Shown: piece after piece, positions 23,144 through 28,564 of the stretch | How positions within the stretch are numbered: the stretch's first letter is position 1 | How the letters are laid out: each line of letters opens with the position of its first letter | Assembly: GCA_937895695.1 (NCBI GenBank) | Contig: CALBLM010000216.1 | Coordinates: forward strand, 1-28,564 | Length of the DNA stretch: 28,564 nt | Direction: 5' to 3' | Origin: an uncultured Megasphaera sp. | GTDB lineage: Bacteria > Bacillota > Negativicutes > Veillonellales > Megasphaeraceae | The notes under the pieces: model-generated | Database searches by the model: none | Seen by the model: only the letters and a program-made list of their open reading frames with translations | Told to the model about the DNA's origin: nothing | Made by a program: the position numbers and the translations under genes

Positions 23144-24427
23144 ATGGCTACAGCAATGGTAATAGGCACCCAATGGGGTGATGAAGGTAAAGGTAAGATC
23201 GTAGATTATTTGGCACAAAAAGCAGATGTCGTCGTTCGCTCGCAAGGCGGCAACAACGCAGGTCATACGGTTGTTGTTGATGATCAGGCTTTTGCACTGC
23301 GTCTTTTGCCGTCTGGAATTTTGTTCTCTGACAAAACCTGCATCATTGGCAGCGGTGTTGTTGTTAATCCTGCTGTTTTATTAGAGGAAATTGCCGGAAT
23401 GACATCTAAAGGTGTACAGATCAGCAAATTGGAAATTTCTACGCGTGCTCATGTCATTATGCCGTATCATATTCGTATTGATGAAGAAGACGAAAAATTA
23501 AAAGGCGATGCTAAAATCGGTACGACGAAAAATGGCATTGGTCCTTGCTATGCAGATAAAGTAAATCGTGTAGGTATTCGTGTCGGCGATTTAATGAATA
23601 AAGATGTTTTTGCTGAAAAACTGCGCATGAATATTGAATTAAAAAACCGACTGTTCGAAAAGTATTATGGTTGTGAAGGCTTTGATTATGATACAGTATT
23701 GAAAGAATACTTAGGATATGCAGATCAAATCCGTCAGTATGTAAAAGATACAGATTACTCTGCGAACGTGTATGTTGCAGAAGGTAAAAAAGTCTTGTTT
23801 GAAGGAGCACAGGCTACGATGCTTGATTTGGATCATGGTACGTATCCGTTTGTTACCAGCTCCAACCCAACAGCTGGCGGTGCTTGCACTGGTTCTGGCG
23901 TAGGTCCTCGCCGTATGGAAAATATCGTAGGTGTTGTCAAAGCGTATACCACACGTGTTGGTGCAGGTCCATTCCCGGCTGAACAAATTAATGAAATTGG
24001 TGATATGCTGCGAAATACAGGCCATGAATTTGGCACGGTTACAGGTCGTCCCCGCCGTTGCGGTTGGTTGGATACAGCAGTTGTAAAATATGCGGCTATG
24101 CTTAACAGCTTAGATTATTTAGCAATTACTCGTTTGGATATATTGGATAACCTGGATACTATTAAGATTTGCACGGGATATAAATTTAAGGGAGAATTAC
24201 TTAAAGAATATCCAGCAAGCTTAGAGGTATTGGAAAATGTTGAACCGGTATACGAAGAAATGCCAGGTTGGAAAACTCCGATTTCTAAATGCAAGTCTTA
24301 TGATGAATTGCCGGAAGCAGCACGTCATTATGTAGAACGCATTAGTCAGCTTGTTGGCGTACCGCTGGGTATTGTTTCTGTAGGCCCGAATCGTAACCAG
24401 ACTATCGTTTTGAAAAAGATTTTTTAA
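23144..24427 (+). CDS. purA: Adenylosuccinate synthetase
   Basis: Converts IMP and aspartate to adenylosuccinate using GTP, the first step from IMP to AMP. 427 residues, normal for the family. Signatures: TQWGDEGKGKIVDYLAQ (catalytic Asp and P-loop) at about 8-24, NNAGHTVVV with the catalytic His, GPCYADKVNRVGIR, EGAQATMLDLDHGTYPFVTSSNP, and GRPRRCGWLD. The start ATG has AAGGGATG upstream. It is flanked by its own promoter and a strong terminator. In many Firmicutes purA lies near the replication origin, consistent with the parS sites here. Confidence 0.97.
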   Translation: MATAMVIGTQWGDEGKGKIVDYLAQKADVVVRSQGGNNAGHTVVVDDQAFALRLLPSGILFSDKTCIIGSGVVVNPAVLLEEIAGMTSKGVQISKLEISTRAHVIMPYHIRIDEEDEKLKGDAKIGTTKNGIGPCYADKVNRVGIRVGDLMNKDVFAEKLRMNIELKNRLFEKYYGCEGFDYDTVLKEYLGYADQIRQYVKDTDYSANVYVAEGKKVLFEGAQATMLDLDHGTYPFVTSSNPTAGGACTGSGVGPRRMENIVGVVKAYTTRVGAGPFPAEQINEIGDMLRNTGHEFGTVTGRPRRCGWLDTAVVKYAAMLNSLDYLAITRLDILDNLDTIKICTGYKFKGELLKEYPASLEVLENVEPVYEEMPGWKTPISKCKSYDELPEAARHYVERISQLVGVPLGIVSVGPNRNQTIVLKKIF

Positions 24428-24451
24428 GATATTTTTGATTTTCACCATAAC

Positions 24452-24506
24452 ATACATAAAACAAAAACCGACTTTGTATAAAAAAGTCGGTTTTTGTTTT
24501 ATGTAT
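24452..24506 (+). terminator. Strong terminator after purA
   Basis: A 23-bp stem: 24452-24474 (ending AAAAACCGACTT) pairs perfectly with 24484-24506 across a 9-nt loop. The A/T-rich outer arm supplies the U-tract. Confidence 0.92.
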
Positions 24507-24580
24507 ATTTATCATAATTCTAACATCATACTTTAATATAAGTCATCTAAATATGAGTACAAAAATCAGCATAAATAAGG

Positions 24581-24586
24581 TATAAT
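24581..24586 (+). promoter_or_regulatory. -10 element of the orphan regulator gene
   Basis: A perfect TATAAT about 44 nt before the ATG at 24630; no clear -35. Confidence 0.45.
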
Positions 24587-24629
24587 GATAAGTAAAATAA
24601 TCGTAAAAAAATATAAAGGAGCGTATTGA

Positions 24630-25313
24630 ATGAATGATAAGGCGCAAATATTAATTGTAGAAAATGAAAAAAAGGTAGCCGGCTATATTCAAACCGAACT
24701 GGAACATTTAGGATATGACTGCAACATGGAATATGAAGGCATAGCGGCGTTGGATCGCATTGTGCAAAATGATTATAATTTAATTATCCTAAATGTTATT
24801 CTTCCGGATATTGATGGAGTGGCGATTTGTAAACGTATTCGTGAAATATCGAATGTACCGATTATGATGCTTTCGAAAAAAGATGATGTAGACACGAAAG
24901 TAGGGTGTTTAGATTTAGGAGCGGATGATTATATTACAAAACCATTTAACAGTAAAGAGTTATTTGCTAGAATTCGTGTTCTTTTACGGGAAAGAGATGC
25001 CCAACCGGCAACAGAAACGGTTTTGTATTTGCAAGATATTACGGTATATTTGAATAGACACGAAGTGGTTGTTGAGTCCACACCGATATTACTAACGAAA
25101 AAAGAGTTTGAATTGTTAGTCTATTTAGTTCGCAATAAAGACGTAGTTATGACGAGAGAACGTATTGTAGCAGAAGTATGGGGTTACGATTATGTAGGAG
25201 ATACGAATATTGTTGATGTATATATTCGATATATTCGCGAAAAAATAGGTAAGGAAAGGGGACGTCGTTGTATACGCACTGTGCGTGGCGTTGGTTATGT
25301 AGCGAAAGGATAA
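24630..25313 (+). CDS. Orphan OmpR-family regulator lacking the phosphoacceptor Asp
   Basis: A 227-residue receiver plus winged-helix protein. The domain order and tail (TNIVDVYIRYIREKIG, RTVRGVGYVAKG) are typical of OmpR/PhoB regulators. In the receiver, the place of the phosphorylated Asp reads LIILNVILPDIDG, so residue 55 is Asn (AAT at 24792-24794). The acidic pocket is VENE rather than V(D/E)DD. Ser in MMLSKKDD and Lys in DDYITKPFN remain. No kinase gene adjoins. It probably works without phosphorylation, as atypical receivers do. It follows purA, as walR does in several Firmicutes, but with no kinase, so a WalR link is only a guess. AAAGGAG precedes the ATG. Confidence 0.88.
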   Translation: MNDKAQILIVENEKKVAGYIQTELEHLGYDCNMEYEGIAALDRIVQNDYNLIILNVILPDIDGVAICKRIREISNVPIMMLSKKDDVDTKVGCLDLGADDYITKPFNSKELFARIRVLLRERDAQPATETVLYLQDITVYLNRHEVVVESTPILLTKKEFELLVYLVRNKDVVMTRERIVAEVWGYDYVGDTNIVDVYIRYIREKIGKERGRRCIRTVRGVGYVAKG

Positions 25314-25381
25314 TACTCTCTATGACAACATAATTTTTTTCAGAGATACCGGCATTTTTGATTGGTGTTTCAACATTAAAG

Positions 25382-25446
25382 AAGCGTATGAATACTTGGC
25401 ATTTTATATTGGAAATTGCCGTAGTGTATTTATACGCTTTTTTTAT
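25382..25446 (+). terminator. Large compound hairpin terminator after the orphan regulator
   Basis: AAGCGTATGAATAC (25382-25395) pairs with GTATTTATACGCTT (25426-25439) with one G.U, enclosing an inner GGCA-TTT/AAAT-TGCC stem, and ends in a T-run. It is about 70 bp past the stop. The rest of 25314-25586 holds nothing I can identify. Confidence 0.7.
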
Positions 25447-25586
25447 ATGAAATATTATTTTTGTGAACACGTTTCATTTGTGCATACGAACATATGCCGC
25501 TTCATCCAATCAGCAAATAACATAGTGGTATAAAAATACTCGCGGTTACAGTATTATCAATATAAATGATGGAAAAATTTTCTTAA

Positions 25587-26198
25587 CTAGAATAAATATT
25601 TCGTGTCATAACTTAAATCCATATATTGTTCTATGGTTTCGTCATCAAAACCATATTCCTCTGATTTTTGCAGTAAACCGGCGACACGCATTTCCATTTT
25701 TTTCTTGGGCGGGACTGGTTCTTCAAATTCAATGCGAAGCTGACGGGCTGCCTCAGAACGGTCTGTCACTTTTATAAATAAACCATTTCGAAATGTGAGT
25801 TCGAAAACTTTTCGAAACGCATGAGGTAATTGAAAACCAAAGGGAACAAAATACTTATCGATAAAGCCGTTGGCAATTAGCAGTGAACCTGTATAGTCCA
25901 TTACGTGATGAAGTTCATATTTCAGATCTCCTGCAGGCGAATGAAATGAAATTGGCTTGATGCCGTCAATCGCTGGGGGTTCCATGCCATTATTGTTCGT
26001 CAGCAATTTGTGCAATGTCAGCATTCTTTCATCATTAAAGCCAAAAATACATGTATAGCCGCGCAAACAAGCTTCATTATACATAATGGGATGTAATCCA
26101 AATTCTTCGATATTAAAGAATTCATCAACGTGTTCAATTGCTACAATGCTAAGTTTAAATTTGTCGAAATCAAAGCCATCAAAAAATTGCGCTCTCAT
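25587..26198 (-). CDS. Hypothetical protein, 203 residues
   Basis: I do not recognise this protein. It has no signal peptide or membrane segment. The N-terminal half is mixed and acidic (FDGFDFDKFK, then HVDEFFNIEEFGLHP); the middle contains HSPAGDLKYELHHVMDYTG; the C-terminus is charged (PVPPKKKMEMR). Length and even composition suggest a folded soluble protein. AGGGAGG precedes the ATG, which supports a real gene. It lies 65 bp downstream of xpt on the same strand, beyond a hairpin terminator, so it may depend on read-through. Function unknown. Confidence 0.7.
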   Translation of the reverse strand: MRAQFFDGFDFDKFKLSIVAIEHVDEFFNIEEFGLHPIMYNEACLRGYTCIFGFNDERMLTLHKLLTNNNGMEPPAIDGIKPISFHSPAGDLKYELHHVMDYTGSLLIANGFIDKYFVPFGFQLPHAFRKVFELTFRNGLFIKVTDRSEAARQLRIEFEEPVPPKKKMEMRVAGLLQKSEEYGFDDETIEQYMDLSYDTKYLF

Positions 26199-26225
26199 AT
26201 GGAACCTCCCTGTTGCATACAGATG

Positions 26226-26252
26226 AAAAAGGCCGCGACTATGAGACGCGGC
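26226..26252 (-). terminator. Terminator after xpt
   Basis: GCCGCG (26232-26237) and CGCGGC (26247-26252) form a GC stem with a 9-nt loop; the AAAAA at 26226-26230 is a U-tract on the minus strand. Confidence 0.75.
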
Positions 26253-26263
26253 AGTATGAAAAA

Positions 26264-26839
26264 TTAATCAGCAAAGATAGGCTTATTATTTTCAAAACGA
26301 GAAATACGAGCTAACGATTCAACACGAAAACCAGCTTCTTCTAATTTATGACGGCCGCATTGAAATGTTTTTTCTACTACAATACCAATGCCGGCCACCT
26401 TACAGCCAGCTTTTTTAGCAAGATTTGTCAGACCGATGGCAGCGGCGCCGCTAGCTAAAAAGTCATCAATAATCAGGATAGTTTCTCCGGCATGTAAGTA
26501 TGATTTACTAATAGAAGCTGTATATTCTTCTTGTTTTGTATAGGAATAGATATTTGCTGTATACTGTTCTCCCTTGGTTAATAATGACTTTTTCTTGCGG
26601 GCAAATACAATAGGTAAGTTATTCATAGCCAAGGAAACAGCGTAAGCAACAGCAATACCGGAAGATTCAATAGTAACGATACGATCAATATGCGTTCCTT
26701 GAAAACGGCGGGCAAATTCTTGACCTACGTGATTGATAAGCGTTGTATCAATTTGCTGATTTAGAAAATTGTCAATTTTCAAAATTCGGTTGTCAATAAT
26801 AATGCCGTCCTCCAGAATACGTTTTTTTAATTCGTCCAT
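26264..26839 (-). CDS. xpt: Xanthine phosphoribosyltransferase
   Basis: Salvages xanthine to XMP with PRPP. The 191 residues match Bacillus Xpt along their length: MDELKKRILEDGIIIDNRILKIDNFLNQQID, VTIESSGIAVAYA, VFARKKKSL, the PRPP motif ILIIDDFLASGAAA near residue 124, and GIGIVVEKTFQCGR. AGGAGG precedes the ATG. In Bacillus the gene is controlled by a purine riboswitch; none is seen here, and a TATACT at 26876-26871 implies a leader too short to hold one. Confidence 0.95.
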   Translation of the reverse strand: MDELKKRILEDGIIIDNRILKIDNFLNQQIDTTLINHVGQEFARRFQGTHIDRIVTIESSGIAVAYAVSLAMNNLPIVFARKKKSLLTKGEQYTANIYSYTKQEEYTASISKSYLHAGETILIIDDFLASGAAAIGLTNLAKKAGCKVAGIGIVVEKTFQCGRHKLEEAGFRVESLARISRFENNKPIFAD

Positions 26840-27033
26840 TATGAACCCTCCTAAATTACTTTTTTGTTATAGTATACAATAAAGCCAGTTTTATATAATA
26901 TATCAGTCTAATACGATTTTTAAATCAAGTCAATAAATTTATACTATGTTTTAAAAATCCCTTAAAAGATACGAAATGCGTTGGAGAAATTAGGTCACTT
27001 GATATCCATGAAAAAACTGATTTTCTATAAAAA

Positions 27034-27069
27034 ATAGACCGATTTGAATTACAATTCGAATCGGTCTAT
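27034..27069 (-). terminator. Terminator of the HAD phosphatase gene
   Basis: ATAGACCGATTTGAAT (27034-27049) pairs with ATTCGAATCGGTCTAT (27054-27069) with one G.U and a 4-nt loop. The A-run before 27034 gives a U-tract on the minus strand. The rest of 26840-27165 is AT-rich with no gene seen. Confidence 0.85.
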
Positions 27070-27165
27070 GAGAAGCTATTAAAAACCATTATATAAGTAT
27101 AACATGATTATACAAATAATATCTATACGAATTACCTGTAAACGTGACTACATAACGGGAGATAC

Positions 27166-28564
27166 TTATCGGGTTTTATAACCGTGATATGCTTCTTTTA
27201 ATTTTGTATTGTCTTTTAAAACATGAGCAATGTTTTTCCCTTGTTCTAGTTCATTTTCTGCATGTGTTCCTTTGTCTGAAAGATTTGTTGGTGTCTTTTT
27301 TCCGAGGAGTTCTGTTTGTTCATTGTTCCAAAATTCTCCCTTATTTTCATTTCGACCTTGAAGTAAAAATAGACTATCTCCGTTTTTATTGGCTTCTTTT
27401 AGATCAATGCCTTTCTTTTTTTGATATACTGCAATAGCAGCACAAAGAGCGGCGTCGTCTTTACGTGTTCGATTGATGACGAGAACTTCCTTTGTATCCT
27501 TAAATTCTGTGCAGAAATTGAAATCTCCTTGAGAGTCCATGGCTGTAAAACTTGGACCATGTCCATTGTATTTGGAAACAAGAAGTTTATTAATTGTTTC
27601 AGACTTACCAACACCTTGCGTTTGAGCGTGAAGATCATAATCGTATTGATTAAGATAACGTCCATTGGCATCGAGTTTGTTTGTCATGCCAAGAACGGCT
27701 TTGACTCCAGGCAGTTTAAAGTAAGCGGCAGCAGCACGAACGACATCGACAGGCGAAGCAGAGCAAATATAGATGTCAATGCCATTGCGAGATAAGGCAC
27801 TATACAGTTCGCGCATTTCAGGAGTTACTGTAATCCCTGCTTTATAGCTGACACTGACAGATCCGGCTTCAGATAAATACCCTTCAGGGCTTTTGTAAGT
27901 TCCTGTTGTCCAAGTTTGACCTTTTAAAGGATTTCCGTAATAGGAATCACATTGATATGCTAGGTTAAATACCTGTTGGGGTGTCATGCCCGTATACCAG
28001 TATGTAACCCAGGGATAGGATACGGAGGCATCCATTGTTTCGCCGATGGCATCATAAAGCCAGCGCATTTTGGATTTAAATTCCAAATAATCAGGGCTGG
28101 ATTGAACGTCTGGTGAAAGAGAACTACCCATTGGATTTACAAGTCCTTTATTATACAATATCGCATAGGCTTTTGCTGCATCGTTGATAGCACTACGGAT
28201 TGTAACGGCTCGGCCTTCACCATTATCAGCACCGTAGGTGGCATCTAATTTGTCTTGTGGAATTCCTGTGAGCAAGATAGCTTTTATTTGTTCTGGCGGA
28301 ATGGCAAAGGCAAGATGATCGAGTTGCCAAATTTCTAACTGTTCTTCTACATCTAAGATAGATGTGGTATTGTCGAAATCAAAGACAGCATAGGGAGGAT
28401 TATTTTTGTTATAAGACGGTGAATCTTTGCCATAAGCAGTAATGAAATCATTAATGCCTTTCTTTACATCGCTCTGCCAGCGATCGCTTTTCACGGCTTG
28501 TTGTGTTTGTACTATTTCAGCAGCAGAGACAGGCGTAACAAAAGATGGTATCACAGACATACCT
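27166..28564 (-). CDS. Exported HAD-superfamily phosphatase (5' end beyond window)
   Basis: At least 464 residues of a secreted or periplasmic hydrolase. The visible N-terminus VIPSFVTPVSAAEI looks like the end of a signal peptide, without its basic start, so translation probably begins upstream of the window. Catalytic motifs: YAVFDFDNTTS (nucleophile Asp61, acid Asp63 in this numbering), ICSASPVDVV (motif II), KSETINKLL (motif III Lys) and MDSQGDFNF (motif IV). A large cap lies between motifs I and II. This layout resembles phosphoserine phosphatase-like and phosphorylcholine phosphatase-type HADs. The substrate is unknown. The last 80 residues are charged and low in hydrophobics. Confidence 0.82.
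   Translation of the reverse strand, partial: GMSVIPSFVTPVSAAEIVQTQQAVKSDRWQSDVKKGINDFITAYGKDSPSYNKNNPPYAVFDFDNTTSILDVEEQLEIWQLDHLAFAIPPEQIKAILLTGIPQDKLDATYGADNGEGRAVTIRSAINDAAKAYAILYNKGLVNPMGSSLSPDVQSSPDYLEFKSKMRWLYDAIGETMDASVSYPWVTYWYTGMTPQQVFNLAYQCDSYYGNPLKGQTWTTGTYKSPEGYLSEAGSVSVSYKAGITVTPEMRELYSALSRNGIDIYICSASPVDVVRAAAAYFKLPGVKAVLGMTNKLDANGRYLNQYDYDLHAQTQGVGKSETINKLLVSKYNGHGPSFTAMDSQGDFNFCTEFKDTKEVLVINRTRKDDAALCAAIAVYQKKKGIDLKEANKNGDSLFLLQGRNENKGEFWNNEQTELLGKKTPTNLSDKGTHAENELEQGKNIAHVLKDNTKLKEAYHGYKTR

Noticed and set aside
26840..27033. Purine riboswitch before xpt
   Set aside because: No purine-riboswitch core is visible on the minus strand, and the TATACT close to the gene leaves no room for one.
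1..28564. CRISPR arrays, insertion sequences, tRNA or rRNA genes
   Set aside because: No spaced repeat arrays, transposase motifs, or RNA gene signatures were seen; the short direct repeats are promoter-associated.

Overview
The window looks like chromosomal DNA of a diderm Firmicute, most likely a Negativicutes member (Veillonella/Megasphaera/Dialister-like). It is moderately AT-rich. Firmicute-type genes (DeoR-type FruR, CsoR, Xpt, a YtfI-YtfJ pair) sit beside an OmpH/Skp-like exported protein that implies an outer membrane. Four exact copies of the ParB site parS lie within 3.3 kb, and purA is close by, so the window is probably near the replication origin. The genus is an inference; no rRNA or tRNA gene is present to test it.

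Layout. 1-2689 (minus): two tandem AbgT-family transporters. The first runs off the left edge; the second is split by a one-base frameshift. 3003-8628 (plus): one fructose PTS operon, fruR-fruK-fruA-ptsH-ptsI, carrying its own general PTS proteins; its HPr has Lys at the regulatory Ser46 position. 8799-9605: an orphan amino-acid-binding lipoprotein. 9674-11089 (minus): a sodium:solute symporter. 11368-13877 (plus): a promoter, a long leader ending in an intrinsic terminator, then a PanS-like transporter, panC and panD. 13922-19927: a metal (probably copper) locus interleaved with the four parS sites. It holds a small exported His/Cys peptide, a membrane protein with a Met/His-rich tail, a two-component system, and on the minus strand csoR and a CopA ATPase fused to a CopZ-like domain.

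20011-22869 (minus): an OmpH-like protein, a GerW/YtfJ homologue with its YtfI-like partner, and an Old Yellow Enzyme family oxidoreductase. 23144-24427: purA, followed by an orphan OmpR-type regulator whose phosphoacceptor Asp is Asn. 25587-28560 (minus): an unrecognised 203-residue protein, xpt, and an exported HAD-family phosphatase cut by the right edge.

How the parts work together. The fructose operon encodes a complete phosphorelay (EI, HPr, EIIABC) plus 1-phosphofructokinase, with a promoter overlapping 10-bp repeats that FruR could bind. The pan operon encodes only the last two pantothenate steps plus a transporter, which suggests salvage of pantoate or ketopantoate. In the metal locus, the two upstream genes share one promoter design: three 11-bp direct repeats, then exactly 19 nt, then a -10 box. 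This points to a shared OmpR-type activator, plausibly the regulator encoded next door. csoR-copA has a separate promoter with a CsoR-type palindrome filling its spacer. The most unusual features are parS sites at the centre of long perfect palindromes between genes, and one parS inside the CopA-CopZ linker.
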